DNA of 33,404 bases from Gemmatimonadota bacterium (GCA_003220935.1 QHTT01000081.1:1-33404); one strand, 5' to 3'; numbered from the stretch's first letter, positions 23,480 through 32,352 are shown. Notes: a model not told the origin generated them from the sequence alone. Program-made: numbers and translations.

Positions 23480-25558
23480 CTACGCGATGCTGGCAAAGCC
23501 GCGCGTCAACTCCCGCAGCATCGCCGCCACCTCCTCGAGCTCGTGGGTGGCCCGCTCCAGCTCAGACAGCCCGCGCGCCGCCTCGCTGGCCCGCGTCGCG
23601 ACATCGTCCGCCTCCGCGCGGTTCTTGCCGGCGATCGCGGCGACTGCGTGGATCCGTTCGCGCAGGCGCCCGAACGCCTTGTCCTGCTCGCCCGCGGCCG
23701 CGGCGATGCGCTGTGCGTGCGCGGTCGCCTCCGCGGTCGCGGCCACGATCGCATCCTGCGCGTCCAGCGCCGCGGACGAGATCTCCTCCACGCCGCCCAC
23801 GTTCACCTGGCCGCGCCGCATCTGCTCCACCACCTCGCCCACCTGACGGTGGATGTCCTGCACCAGCTCGCCCGCCTCGAGCGCGGCGCTGGCGCTCTGC
23901 TCGGCGAGTCGTCGCACCTCGTCGGCGACGACGGCGAACCCCTTGCCGTGCTTCCCGGCGCGCGCCGCCTCGATCGCGGCATTCAGGGCGAGCAGGTTGG
24001 TCATGTCCGCCAGCTCGCGGATGGACGCGATGAACCCCGTGATGCGGCGGCTCACCTGGCCGAGCTGCTGCACTTTGGCCGAGCTCTCGCCGACGAAGGT
24101 CTTGAGCGCCACCAACCGCTCGATGGCCCCCCGGATCTGCTGGCGATTGCGGTTCGCCACGTCGCTGGCGGTGCTGGAGGCTTGGGCCGCCTCAGTCCCG
24201 TCCTCGGACACGCGGCGCGACACCTGGGCGAGGCTCTCTGTGGCCTGGAGCCCGCCCGAGACCTCCCCCTCCTCGGCCAGCACGCCTTCGCGGATGACCC
24301 CAGTCGACTGGGCGACCGCGTTCGCCGCCTCGCGCAGCCCCTTCGCGGCCCGCGCCAGCGTCGCGAGCTGCTGGGTGAGGGTCTCTACCGTCTCCACCAG
24401 CGGTCGCCGCAGCTCCGTGATGTGAATCGCCGTGGCGAGCTGGTTCGCGAACGTGGCGATCGACAGCACGTCCTTCGACCGGTAGGTCTTGCGCTTGTGA
24501 TGCTCGAGCTCGAGGGTGCCGATCACCTGGTCGCCGAACTTGAGCGGCACCATCACGAGGCTTTGCACCGACAGTGCGGCGTCCGCGACCCGCTTGTCAT
24601 GGGTGACGTCATTGATCACCACCGTCTCACCGCTCTGCACCACCTGCTCGCGGAGCGCGATGGTGTCGGATGACGGGTCGCCACGGTCGAGGCGCCCGAT
24701 CACTCCCCGGTACGCGAGCTGCAAGCGGCCGTCCTGGCGCCGGTAGATGCGGAAGTCTCCCCAGTCGACCAGCCGGTGCGCGAGCCGCTCGATCCGGGCG
24801 AACGAGTCCTCGAGGCTGATGTTGCTCGTGATCACCGCTTCGACGGCGTGGATCTTGTTCAGCTCCTCCGCCGAGATCGCCTCCTCCAGCATGGTCTTGA
24901 ACAACAGGCCCAGGAACGCGAGCAGCGCGGCGACGATCAGCCAGACTTCGGGCGGCCAGAACACCACTGTGCCGACGAGCGTCGCGGATGCAATCACGGT
25001 GGCGCCGAAGCTGATGCACTCGTACCGGAAAATGAGCATCCGCTCGTCGCGCTCCAGCTTGCCGCGGATCGTGAGGGCGAAGTAGAAGAGCAGCCGGCTG
25101 AACCCGAAATAGGCGAGGCCGTACAGCAGCAGCGGCAACAGCATCTCGACATGCAGCCCGGGGGCCACCCCCGCCGCGCGCACGATCAAGCCGTACACGC
25201 CGTAGGCGCCCACCAGCGCGAGGACTTCACGTCCCAGGTTGACCAGGGCGGCGCTGAACATCTTCTTGTGCCACAGCCAGTCCGCGACGATCACGCTGAC
25301 GGCGATCGCCAGCGCGGTGGCCGGTGCGCCGACGAGCAGGCTCCCGGTGAGGCCAACGAGCCCCGTCTGGGTCAGGTAGGAATACTTGCTCAAGGGGATC
25401 TGCAGCCCGCGCAACGCGATCGCGGCGGTCACCATGATCGCGCTCTCGAGCAGCTGGTTGGTCCAGCGGGGATCGGCGCTGAGCACGGCGACGAGCACCA
25501 GCGGGCCGCCGATCGCCAGCCCCCGGCTGTACAGCGTGACGAGCCGGTTCGCGGTCAC
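23480..25558 (-). CDS. Membrane-GAF-MCP signalling protein (atypical chemoreceptor)
   Basis: 692 residues. About the first 240 form a block of seven or so membrane helices ([71 protein letters not shown]) with little outside the membrane. Next is a GAF-type domain (about 245-400: [10 protein letters not shown] through [20 protein letters not shown] and [15 protein letters not shown]), then a long coiled coil with the MCP hairpin tip, [20 protein letters not shown], and [15 protein letters not shown]. No HAMP domain and no periplasmic ligand-binding domain are visible, so sensing should come from the membrane block or GAF. GTG at 25558 is three bases after the trpA stop. No che genes lie in the window. 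It could signal to CheA or a non-flagellar pathway. Confidence 0.85.
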   Translation of the reverse strand: MTANRLVTLYSRGLAIGGPLVLVAVLSADPRWTNQLLESAIMVTAAIALRGLQIPLSKYSYLTQTGLVGLTGSLLVGAPATALAIAVSVIVADWLWHKKMFSAALVNLGREVLALVGAYGVYGLIVRAAGVAPGLHVEMLLPLLLYGLAYFGFSRLLFYFALTIRGKLERDERMLIFRYECISFGATVIASATLVGTVVFWPPEVWLIVAALLAFLGLLFKTMLEEAISAEELNKIHAVEAVITSNISLEDSFARIERLAHRLVDWGDFRIYRRQDGRLQLAYRGVIGRLDRGDPSSDTIALREQVVQSGETVVINDVTHDKRVADAALSVQSLVMVPLKFGDQVIGTLELEHHKRKTYRSKDVLSIATFANQLATAIHITELRRPLVETVETLTQQLATLARAAKGLREAANAVAQSTGVIREGVLAEEGEVSGGLQATESLAQVSRRVSEDGTEAAQASSTASDVANRNRQQIRGAIERLVALKTFVGESSAKVQQLGQVSRRITGFIASIRELADMTNLLALNAAIEAARAGKHGKGFAVVADEVRRLAEQSASAALEAGELVQDIHRQVGEVVEQMRRGQVNVGGVEEISSAALDAQDAIVAATAEATAHAQRIAAAAGEQDKAFGRLRERIHAVAAIAGKNRAEADDVATRASEAARGLSELERATHELEEVAAMLRELTRGFASIA

Positions 25559-25561
25559 GCC

Positions 25562-26386
25562 CTAGTTTCCGTGCACCGCCGCGGCGAGGTCGCGCAGCAG
25601 GCGCTCGGCCGCAGGGAGACCGCCCGATCCGAGTGCTTCGATCACGGCACTCCCGACGACGACGCCGTCCGCGAGCTGGGCCGTGGCGCGCGCCTGCGCG
25701 GGCGTGCTGATGCCGAACCCCACGGCGAGCGGCAGGTCGCTCGCGGCCCGAACCCGGGCCACGTGCTCGGCCAGGTCGGGGGGCACGCGGTCGCGCGCGC
25801 CGGTCACGCCCAGGCGCGAGATGAGATAGAGGAAGCCGCTCGCCCCGCGGACGGCGCGCTCCAGCCGCTCCGGCGTCGTGGTCGGCGCGAGCAGGCGGAT
25901 GAGAGCGAGTGGGCTAGCGTTCACCACCTGCTCCACGGCGGGGTCGGCGCCGGCCGGGAAGTCGGTGAGCAGCAGCCCGGCGGCGCCCGCCGCGTGTGCG
26001 TCCGCTACGAACCGCTCGAGCCCGTAGGCCAGCACCGGGTTCAGGTACGTCATGATCACCACCGGGATCCCGAGCGCGGCCCGCCCGATCAGCTCGAGCA
26101 CACGCGGCACGGTCATTCCGCCGTCGAGCGCGGCCTGGGTCGACCGCTGAATCGTGGGACCGTCGGCGAGGGGGTCGCTGAACGGCACGCCGACCTCGAG
26201 GAAGTCGGCGCCGGCGGCCTCGACCAGCTTGAGCGCCTCGAGCGAGGCCGCGGGCGTGGGATGCCCCGCGGTGAGGTACGGAATGAGGGCGGCGTGGCGC
26301 CTCGCTCCGCCCCCCCTCTCCCCCCCGCCCCGCCCTGCCCCTGCTCGGATGGCGCGCCAGCGCGCCGCGATCGGGTGTTCAGACAA
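25562..26386 (-). CDS. trpA: Tryptophan synthase alpha chain
   Basis: Cleaves indole-3-glycerol phosphate to indole and G3P. 274 residues from TTG at 26386, overlapping the HD-GYP stop by eight bases. Catalytic residues equivalent to Glu49 and Asp60 are Glu64 and Asp75 in DFLEVGVPFSDPLADGP; MTYLNPVLAYG, LLLTDFPAG and LAVGFGIS also fit. A Gly/Arg insertion (GAGRGGGERGGGARR, residues 15-30) between the first helix and AALIPYLTAG is encoded by a C-rich low-complexity tract (about 26306-26345) and is not usual in TrpA. trpB lies 3 kb upstream with two signalling-type genes in between, an unusual split for subunits of one complex. Confidence 0.96.
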   Translation of the reverse strand: MSEHPIAARWRAIRAGAGRGGGERGGGARRHAALIPYLTAGHPTPAASLEALKLVEAAGADFLEVGVPFSDPLADGPTIQRSTQAALDGGMTVPRVLELIGRAALGIPVVIMTYLNPVLAYGLERFVADAHAAGAAGLLLTDFPAGADPAVEQVVNASPLALIRLLAPTTTPERLERAVRGASGFLYLISRLGVTGARDRVPPDLAEHVARVRAASDLPLAVGFGISTPAQARATAQLADGVVVGSAVIEALGSGGLPAAERLLRDLAAAVHGN

Positions 26387-27854
26387 AATAGTCGCTGACG
26401 TTGATGCCGTACTTCACCGGGTCGGTGACCTTGACGATCGTGCGGGGGAAGTTGCCCTGCGCATCGCGCTGCGCGAGGTCCGCGAGGAACCCGGGGTGGT
26501 GCAGCGCGCCCTCGGGCGACGCCACGATGCGCACGACGGGCCGGTGCACGTGGCTGACGTCGGGGTTGGCGCTGTGGACGATCGCGACCTCGTAGGTATC
26601 GAGGATCACGCAGGTGCCCACGGGATAGATCCCGATCAGGTTGATGAACGCCTTGACGATGACCGGATCGTAGCCGCGGCGCGGGTTCTCCCACATTTCC
26701 TTCAGCACCTGGTCGGGTTGGATCGGCACGGTTTGGTACACGCGCCGGGTCGTGGCGGCGTCGAAGCCGTCGGCCACCGCCACGATCTTCGAATAGATCG
26801 ACAGGTCCCGCCCGCGCAGCGACTTGGGGTAGCCGGTGAGGTCGACCTTCATGTGGTGCTCGTAGGCGACGATCATCCCACGGTAGGGAATCTCCCCGTA
26901 GCCGCGCAGGCCGAACAGCGTCAGCACGCCGAGCCAGGGGTGCGCCTGCATGATGCGCCATTCCTCGTCCGTCAAGCCGCCCTGCTTGTTGAGCACCTCG
27001 AGGGGGACGCGGGACTTGCCGACGTCGTGGAACAGCGCCGCCATCCCGAGGTCGTAGAGCTGCAGCTTGGTGAGGCCGAGCTTGCGACCCAGCGCCACGG
27101 AGAAGATGCACACGTTCACGGAGTGCGTGAACGTGTATTCGTCGTAGTCGCGCAGCGTGGTGAGGCCCACGAGCGAGGCTTCGTTGTTGAGCACCTGGTC
27201 GACGATCGCTTGGACCGCGCGCTTCACCTTCTTGACGTTGGCGGTCCGGCCCATGCGGATGCTGTTGATGACCTCCTTGGTGACGGCCACGGAGCGGGCG
27301 TAGGTGCGCTTGGCGGCCTCCTTCTGCCGCTCCTCTTCCTCGACATCCTCCTCGGTTTCGAGCGGCGGCTCCACGCTGATGAACGACACGCCACCATCGC
27401 TGAGCTTCTGGCCCAGCTCGAACACCTTGTTGGGACTCGCCTCCTTCGCCGCATACGAGAGGAGCAGGGAGACGAAGATCTGCAGCTGTTTGCGGTCCAC
27501 CCCCTCGTCGATGCGCACGGCGCCGATGCCGCACTGCCGCAGCACGCCGAGGATGTGGGAGAACGAGGCGTAGTTGTCGAGGTCGAGCCGCAACCGGGTG
27601 GCGTTCACGAACAGGAACTCGCCCTGCAGGCGCAGCTCGACCTCCTTCTCGACGTCGAGCAGATGCTTCGTCGTTGCGGTGAGGTCGTCCAGCGCCTTCT
27701 GCACTTGCGCGTTCTCGATCGGATAGAGCTTGAGCGAGCGGAACGCGGTATAGAGCACGACGAGAAACTCGCGGCCCGCGTGCCGCAGGAAGCCGTCGGT
27801 CGTCTGGATCGTCTCGGCGATCGACGCCTGGCGGGGAGGACCGCCGCCGCTCAC
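26379..27854 (-). CDS. HD-GYP-family protein with a novel N-terminal domain
   Basis: 491 residues from GTG at 27854 (GTGA with the HEAT gene stop). Residues about 28-160 form an alpha/beta domain that aligns with the N-terminus of the neighbouring HEAT-repeat protein. An acidic linker (ETEEDVEEEERQKEAAKR) leads to the HD domain: THSVNV (His244), LFHDVGKSRVP (His276-Asp277, Lys280), HPWLGVLTLFG, and EHHMKVDLTGYP, then YSKIVAVADGFDA. The GYP is present, but the usual HHExxDGxGYP is altered to HHMKVDLTGYP, so cyclic di-GMP hydrolysis is plausible but not certain. No REC or other input domain is seen. Cytoplasmic, no membrane helix. Confidence 0.85.
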   Translation of the reverse strand: MSGGGPPRQASIAETIQTTDGFLRHAGREFLVVLYTAFRSLKLYPIENAQVQKALDDLTATTKHLLDVEKEVELRLQGEFLFVNATRLRLDLDNYASFSHILGVLRQCGIGAVRIDEGVDRKQLQIFVSLLLSYAAKEASPNKVFELGQKLSDGGVSFISVEPPLETEEDVEEEERQKEAAKRTYARSVAVTKEVINSIRMGRTANVKKVKRAVQAIVDQVLNNEASLVGLTTLRDYDEYTFTHSVNVCIFSVALGRKLGLTKLQLYDLGMAALFHDVGKSRVPLEVLNKQGGLTDEEWRIMQAHPWLGVLTLFGLRGYGEIPYRGMIVAYEHHMKVDLTGYPKSLRGRDLSIYSKIVAVADGFDAATTRRVYQTVPIQPDQVLKEMWENPRRGYDPVIVKAFINLIGIYPVGTCVILDTYEVAIVHSANPDVSHVHRPVVRIVASPEGALHHPGFLADLAQRDAQGNFPRTIVKVTDPVKYGINVSDYFV

Positions 27855-29527
27855 CCGCCCACCTCCCGCAGCGCGCGACTCACCGCGTTGCGCACCAGCG
27901 GCTCCTTGTCCTGGGCGGCGCGCTCGAGGACGGCGCGTGCCTCGGGGGTCCGGACCTTGCCCAACGCCATAGCCGCGCAGGCCCGCGTCTCCGGATCCTC
28001 CTTCCTGCCGAGCAACCCCTTGGCCGCGAGCATCTTCTCGAGGGTGGCGATGCCGCGCGCGCCGACCAGCGACCCGAACGCTTCGAAGAAGATCATCTTC
28101 TCGGTGAGGTCGGCATTCTTGAGCTTCGAGCCGGTGACCACGCTCTCGACCCGCGGCGCCGCGTTGCGGTAGCCGCGCGAGGCGAGGAACCGCACCGCGG
28201 CGATGCGCACGTCGCGGTCCGCATCATCGATCGCCTGCTCCAGCAGGCGCATCGCGCTGGGGCTGGCGATGGCCGTGAGCGCATCGACCACCGCGAGCTT
28301 GAGCGTGCGGTCATTCGACTCGAGCAGCGGCGCCATCCCGTCGGGTGCGCCCGGGAGCTTGAGCCGGCCCGCCAGCTTGACCATTTCGAGCTGCGCCGCC
28401 GTGTCCTCACTTGCCAGCGCCTTCAGCACTTCCGCGGCGTTGGCCTGGGCGAGCCGGGCCGCCGCCCCGTGCACCAGCTCGCGCACCCGCTCGTTGTTGA
28501 GCCGCGGGAGCCACCCCATCAGCGTGGGCAGGGCGTCGGCGCGCAGCTCCTGGAACAGCTCCGACAGCTCTTCCTCCGTCGGGTGCACGGTCGCCTCGTC
28601 CAGCGACTGGATCAGCTGGGAGAGCGCCTCCCGCTGCGACAGCCGGGCGGGGAGGCTCTCGAGCGTCTGACGATGCTCGGGGATCAGTTCGCGGGCGCGT
28701 TGCAGGATCACCCGCGTGTCGCGGAGGATGAATGCGACCGAGCGGAAGTCGGCGGCACCGAGCAAGTACGGGATGAAGTTCTCGACGATGGAGATCAACT
28801 CCGCTCGCACCGTGCCGTAGGTCTGCAGCTCCAGCAAGTCGAACAGCATCGCGAGCACGTTGCGCCGCAGGTCTTGCGCGTATTCCCGTTCGACGTCCTT
28901 CTTGAGGTAGGCGATCTCCTTGTCCTCCAGGAAGTAGAGCGTCGTGTCGAAATCGTCGATCGACACGAGCCCCTCGCGCTTGGGCGGCGCTTCCTCCTCG
29001 ACGAACCGGCGCACCTGAGTCGGCGGGGTCGTCGGGATCGTCGCGCCGGCCTCGATGGGGACCGCGTTCTCGCTCGCGAGCTCGCGGAACGTGTAGCTGA
29101 TGAACTGGAAGTCCTGCGCCCACAGGAGGGTCAGCAGGTCGTCCGGGGCATCGGCCTGCAGGTTCTTCGCTTGCTGCAGCACCCCGAGGAAACGCACGAT
29201 CTCGACATCCTCGATCCCCGGCTTGAACGTGAGCGAGCGGACGCCGTCCTTGTAGAGCGTCCAGGCGATGCTCTCGCTCCGTGTGTCCTGGCTGTAGACG
29301 ACCGCGTCTTCCCAGCGGATCTCGGTCTCGCCCACGTCGAACGCGAGGTCGTCGGTGGCCTCCCAGATCTGGCGCAGCGTCGCACGAATGTTGTCCACCG
29401 CACGCTGGTAGACCGGGTTGTTTGGCAGGTAGAGCTGCGTGGCTCTCAGCCCCTTCGACAGGACCAGCCACAGCTCCTCGATCTGCGACGGCGGTAGCGC
29501 CAGCTCCGATACGGGCGGGTTGGTCAG
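27851..29527 (-). CDS. HEAT-repeat protein sharing its N-terminal domain with the adjacent HD-GYP protein
   Basis: 558 residues if begun at CTG 29527, which overlaps the trpB stop (CTGA) and has GGGAG seven bases upstream. The first canonical start is GTG 29398, 43 codons in. I prefer the longer form because the extra residues ([15 protein letters not shown] and flanks) align with LYPIENAQVQKALDD in the HD-GYP protein, so they belong to a folded domain. The middle is helical; from about residue 270 there are HEAT-like repeats, e.g. [31 protein letters not shown], then [24 protein letters not shown] solenoids mediate protein-protein contacts. With the HD-GYP partner coupled by GTGA, the two products probably form one complex. 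Function is unknown; no catalytic motif seen. Confidence 0.8.
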   Translation of the reverse strand: MTNPPVSELALPPSQIEELWLVLSKGLRATQLYLPNNPVYQRAVDNIRATLRQIWEATDDLAFDVGETEIRWEDAVVYSQDTRSESIAWTLYKDGVRSLTFKPGIEDVEIVRFLGVLQQAKNLQADAPDDLLTLLWAQDFQFISYTFRELASENAVPIEAGATIPTTPPTQVRRFVEEEAPPKREGLVSIDDFDTTLYFLEDKEIAYLKKDVEREYAQDLRRNVLAMLFDLLELQTYGTVRAELISIVENFIPYLLGAADFRSVAFILRDTRVILQRARELIPEHRQTLESLPARLSQREALSQLIQSLDEATVHPTEEELSELFQELRADALPTLMGWLPRLNNERVRELVHGAAARLAQANAAEVLKALASEDTAAQLEMVKLAGRLKLPGAPDGMAPLLESNDRTLKLAVVDALTAIASPSAMRLLEQAIDDADRDVRIAAVRFLASRGYRNAAPRVESVVTGSKLKNADLTEKMIFFEAFGSLVGARGIATLEKMLAAKGLLGRKEDPETRACAAMALGKVRTPEARAVLERAAQDKEPLVRNAVSRALREVGG

Positions 29528-30732
29528 AGCGCAGCTCCCGTCAGTTCGGCGACCATCGCGACGTCCTTATCGCCCCGGCCGCTCAGGTTGATCAGGACGA
29601 TGTCGTCCGCATGCCAGTGCCCTCCTCCGCGCTGACCCAGCACCCAGGCTACGGCATGGGCGCTTTCGAGGGCCGGCAGGATGCCCTCCAAGCGGGACAG
29701 GGCGGCGAACGCGTCCAACGCCTGCCGGTCGGTCACCGCCTCATACAATACGCGACCCGTGTCCTTCAGGTAAGCGTGCTCCGGGCCGACCCCGGGGTAG
29801 TCGAGGCCGGCCGACACGCTGTGGGCGGGCTGGACCTGACCGTCGGCGTTCTGGAGGAGGTAGCTCAAGCTGCCGTGGAACACGCCGGGGCGGCCGCGCG
29901 CCAGCGAGGCCGCGTGGTGCCCGCTCGCCAGCCCCTCGCCCGCCGCCTCGACGCCTACCAGCTCGACGCCGGCGTCGTCGAGAAACGCGCTGAAGATGCC
30001 CATCGCGTTCGAGCCGCCGCCCACACACGCCACGACCGTGCGCGGCAGCCGCCCGTAGCGCTGCACCACCTGCGCCCGCGCCTCGCGCCCGATCACCGCC
30101 TGGAAGTCGCGGACGAGGCGCGGGAACGGATCGGGTCCCACGACCGAGCCGATGATGTAATGGGTGGTGGTCACGTTTGTGACCCAATCGCGTAACGCTT
30201 CGTTGGTTGCGTCTTTGAGGGTCTTGGTGCCGGACGTCACGGGCACGACCCGCGCGCCCATCAGCTCCATGCGGTACACGTTGAGGCGCTGGCGCCGCAT
30301 GTCCGCTTCGCCCATATACACGACGCATTCCAGGCCGAAGCGGGCGCACACCGTCGCCGTCGCGACCCCGTGCTGGCCAGCGCCCGTCTCGGCGATGATG
30401 CGCCGCTTGCCCATGCGCCGGGCGAGCAGCACCTGGCCGAGGGTGTTGTTGATCTTATGCGCGCCGGTGTGGTTCAAGTCCTCGCGCTTGAGTAGCACCA
30501 CGACGCCCACGCCCACCTCGGCGCCGAGCCGCGGCGTCTCGGTCACCGGAGTGGGGCGCCCGACATAGTCCGTGAGCAACGCGTCAAGCTCTCCCCAGAA
30601 CCGAGGGTCGCGCTTCGCGTCGTCGTAGACGCGCGCGAGCTCGTCGAGCGCGCTCATCAGGGTTTCGGGGACGTAGCGGCCGCCGTAGGGGCCGAAGCGA
30701 CCGGTGGTGAGCGAGCCAGACTCAGGTGGCAA
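29524..30732 (-). CDS. trpB: Tryptophan synthase beta chain
   Basis: PLP enzyme joining indole and serine. 402 residues from TTG at 30732, supported by a perfect GGAGG five bases upstream. N-terminal [19 protein letters not shown] Lys93 in [10 protein letters not shown], Glu115 in AETGAGQHG, phosphate loop GGGSNAMG, and [13 protein letters not shown] are all normal for TrpB1, the type that partners TrpA. The spacer from trpC is 156 bases and full of heptamer repeats, in contrast to the overlaps elsewhere, so trpB could have its own transcription or be attenuated there. Its stop overlaps the likely start of the HEAT-repeat gene. Confidence 0.97.
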   Translation of the reverse strand: MPPESGSLTTGRFGPYGGRYVPETLMSALDELARVYDDAKRDPRFWGELDALLTDYVGRPTPVTETPRLGAEVGVGVVVLLKREDLNHTGAHKINNTLGQVLLARRMGKRRIIAETGAGQHGVATATVCARFGLECVVYMGEADMRRQRLNVYRMELMGARVVPVTSGTKTLKDATNEALRDWVTNVTTTHYIIGSVVGPDPFPRLVRDFQAVIGREARAQVVQRYGRLPRTVVACVGGGSNAMGIFSAFLDDAGVELVGVEAAGEGLASGHHAASLARGRPGVFHGSLSYLLQNADGQVQPAHSVSAGLDYPGVGPEHAYLKDTGRVLYEAVTDRQALDAFAALSRLEGILPALESAHAVAWVLGQRGGGHWHADDIVLINLSGRGDKDVAMVAELTGAAL

Positions 30733-30733
30733 C

Positions 30734-30886
30734 GGAACCTCCAGAACGCGGAACGCGCAATTGCAAAGCCGGAACGCGGAACGCGGAACGCGGAACGGAT
30801 CGCGCGGCCGTCGAGAGGTCGAGCCGGGTACGAGGATCGAACCCAGTCCGGCTGTTCCGCGTTCCGACTTCCGCGTTCCGCGTTTC
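30734..30886. repeat. GGAACGC heptamer repeats and inverted copies in the trpC-trpB spacer
   Basis: Plus-strand GGAACGC units at 30771-30798 (four contiguous) and near 30744-30756; the opposite orientation, with GTTCCGC/TTCCGCG units, fills 30854-30884. The two arms can pair into a long hairpin around a loop of about 55 bases, which itself holds an AGCC...GGCT stem. It belongs to the same family as 3911-3938. It could stall or stabilise the trp mRNA, or be a selfish repeat. Confidence 0.8.
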
Positions 30887-30888
30887 CA

Positions 30889-31686
30889 TCACCGTCCCCT
30901 TCTCACCACGCCGCAGAGCGCCCGCACCGCCGCCTCCGGATCTGCCAGGCGCGCCACCGACGTGCCTACCAGCACGAGGTCCGCCCCCGCCCCGGCCATG
31001 CGCTCCACGTCCGCCCGAGTCTCGATCCCGCTCTCCGCGATGGCGGGGACGGCCGCGGGGACGCGTGCCAGCAGGCGCTCGGTCAGTCGGAGGTCGACCG
31101 CGAAGGTCGCCAGGTCGCGGCTGTTCACCCCGACCGCGGTGGGCTCTACCGTAAGCGCCTGATCGAGCTCTGGCTCGGAGTGGACCTCGACCAGCACGCC
31201 CAGTGCGTTTGCGCGCGCGGTCCGGGCGAGCGCTCCCAACCGGTCCGGGGGCAGCGCGCGGGCAATCAACAACACCCCGCTCGCGCCCGCCGCGCGCGCC
31301 TCCAGGAGCTGCAGCTCGTCGAGGATGAAGTCCTTTCGCAGCACGGGCACCGACACGGCTTGCGCCACGCACTCAAGGTCGTCGAGCGACCCGCCGAAGT
31401 GCGGCGCGTCCGTGAGAACCGAGATCGCCACCGCCCCGCCCCGCTGGTACGCGAGCGCATGGCGCACCGGGTCGAGGTCTTCCCGGATCGCGCCGGGGGA
31501 GGGGGAGCGGCGCTTCACCTCGGCGATCACGCCTACCGTCGCGTCCCCCGAACGGAGCGCGCGCGCGAACGGCGGCGGCGCGGGCGCGGCCGCGGCACGG
31601 CGCGCGAGCTCGCGAGCGTGCGGCTTGAGACCGGCGATCCGGTCCCGGGTGGCGGAGAGCATGGCGTCGAGCCGCGTTCGTGTCAT
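30889..31686 (-). CDS. trpC: Indole-3-glycerol phosphate synthase
   Basis: Converts CdRP to indole-3-glycerol phosphate, the substrate of TrpA. 265 residues from ATG at 31686. TIM-barrel landmarks: VIAEVKRRSPSPG (Glu56, Lys58), AISVLTDAPHFGGSLDDL, VPVLRKDFILDELQL (catalytic Lys118), GVLVEVHSEPEL, GVNSRDL (usually NNRDL), AESGIETRADV and LVGTSVAR. A monofunctional enzyme, not fused to TrpF. It is divergent from lexA across 57 bases carrying repeated TTCGGG boxes, so its promoter lies there and may be under LexA control. No trpF, trpE or trpG is in the window. Confidence 0.97.
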   Translation of the reverse strand: MTRTRLDAMLSATRDRIAGLKPHARELARRAAAAPAPPPFARALRSGDATVGVIAEVKRRSPSPGAIREDLDPVRHALAYQRGGAVAISVLTDAPHFGGSLDDLECVAQAVSVPVLRKDFILDELQLLEARAAGASGVLLIARALPPDRLGALARTARANALGVLVEVHSEPELDQALTVEPTAVGVNSRDLATFAVDLRLTERLLARVPAAVPAIAESGIETRADVERMAGAGADLVLVGTSVARLADPEAAVRALCGVVRRGR

Positions 31687-31693
31687 CCTTGCA

Positions 31694-31736
31694 TTCGGGC
31701 GATTTTCGGGTAGATTAGTTTCGGGTTATCTTCGGG
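31694..31736. promoter_or_regulatory. Candidate LexA operator: four TTCGGG boxes between lexA and trpC
   Basis: TTCGGG begins at 31694, 31705, 31720 and 31731, giving two pairs with an 11-base period separated by 15. The TTC-to-TTC period of 11 equals that of the GTTC-N7-GTTC direct repeat bound by alphaproteobacterial LexA. The last box overlaps the GGGAG ribosome site of lexA, well placed for autorepression. Binding itself is an inference. Confidence 0.5.
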
Positions 31737-31743
31737 AGACCGT

Positions 31744-32352
31744 GTGCCGCTCACCCGCCGTCAGCGCGAGATCCTGGACTTCATCGCGGGCCACATCGAG
31801 ACCAAGGGCTACGCCCCGAGCTTCGAAGAGATCGCGCGGCAGTTCGGCTTTCAGTCCCTGGCCACAGTGCACGAGCATCTCACGAACCTCGAGCGCAAGG
31901 GCTACATCCGGCGCTCCCACAACGAGAGTCGGGCCATCGAAGTGGTCCCACCCAAGGGGCAGACCGGCGCGACCGAGCTGCCCTTGCTCGGGCTCGTGGC
32001 GGCCGGCGAACCCATCGAGGCGGTGAGCGGCAACGACACCATCGCCGTTCCGGATGAGCTCATCCCCCGCCGCGGCCGCAGCTACGTGCTCAAGGTCCGC
32101 GGGCAGTCGATGATCGACGAGCACATCAAGGACGGCGACTTCATCGTCGTGCACGAGCGCAACCAGGCCGACAGCGGCCAGACCGTCGTCGCGCTCGTGC
32201 AGGGTTCCAGCGCCACAGTGAAACGGTTCTACCGCGAACCCGGCGGCTGGATCAGGCTCGAGCCCGCGAACCCCGCCATGAACCCGCTGCGCGTGAACGA
32301 GCGCGACGTGGTCGTGCAGGGCATCGTCGTCGGGGTCATCCGGAAGTTCTAG
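31744..32352 (+). CDS. lexA: LexA SOS repressor
   Basis: 202 residues from GTG at 31744, with GGGAG five bases upstream. The N-terminal winged helix reads PLTRRQREILDFIAGHI, GYAPSFEEIARQFGFQS and TVHEHLTNLERKGYIRR. The self-cleavage site is Ala87-Gly88 in GLVAAGEPIEA; the Ser-Lys dyad is Ser122 in VRGQSMIDEHI and Lys160 in SATVKRFYRE. Complete and typical, so RecA-stimulated autocleavage is expected. The recognition helix (FQSLATVHEHLTNL) differs from the Escherichia sequence, consistent with a different operator. It lies alone on the plus strand between trpD (convergent) and trpC (divergent). Confidence 0.97.
   Translation: MPLTRRQREILDFIAGHIETKGYAPSFEEIARQFGFQSLATVHEHLTNLERKGYIRRSHNESRAIEVVPPKGQTGATELPLLGLVAAGEPIEAVSGNDTIAVPDELIPRRGRSYVLKVRGQSMIDEHIKDGDFIVVHERNQADSGQTVVALVQGSSATVKRFYREPGGWIRLEPANPAMNPLRVNERDVVVQGIVVGVIRKF

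Noticed and set aside
30822..30858. tRNA-like T-arm (minus strand GGTTCGATCC with ACCCGGCT)
   Set aside because: The stem pairs poorly, and there is no acceptor, D-arm or anticodon arm at the right spacing; it lies in the heptamer-repeat spacer and is probably chance.
30733..30888. trp leader/attenuator between trpC and trpB
   Set aside because: No short Trp-rich leader peptide or U-tract terminator is seen; the hairpin is explained by the heptamer repeats.
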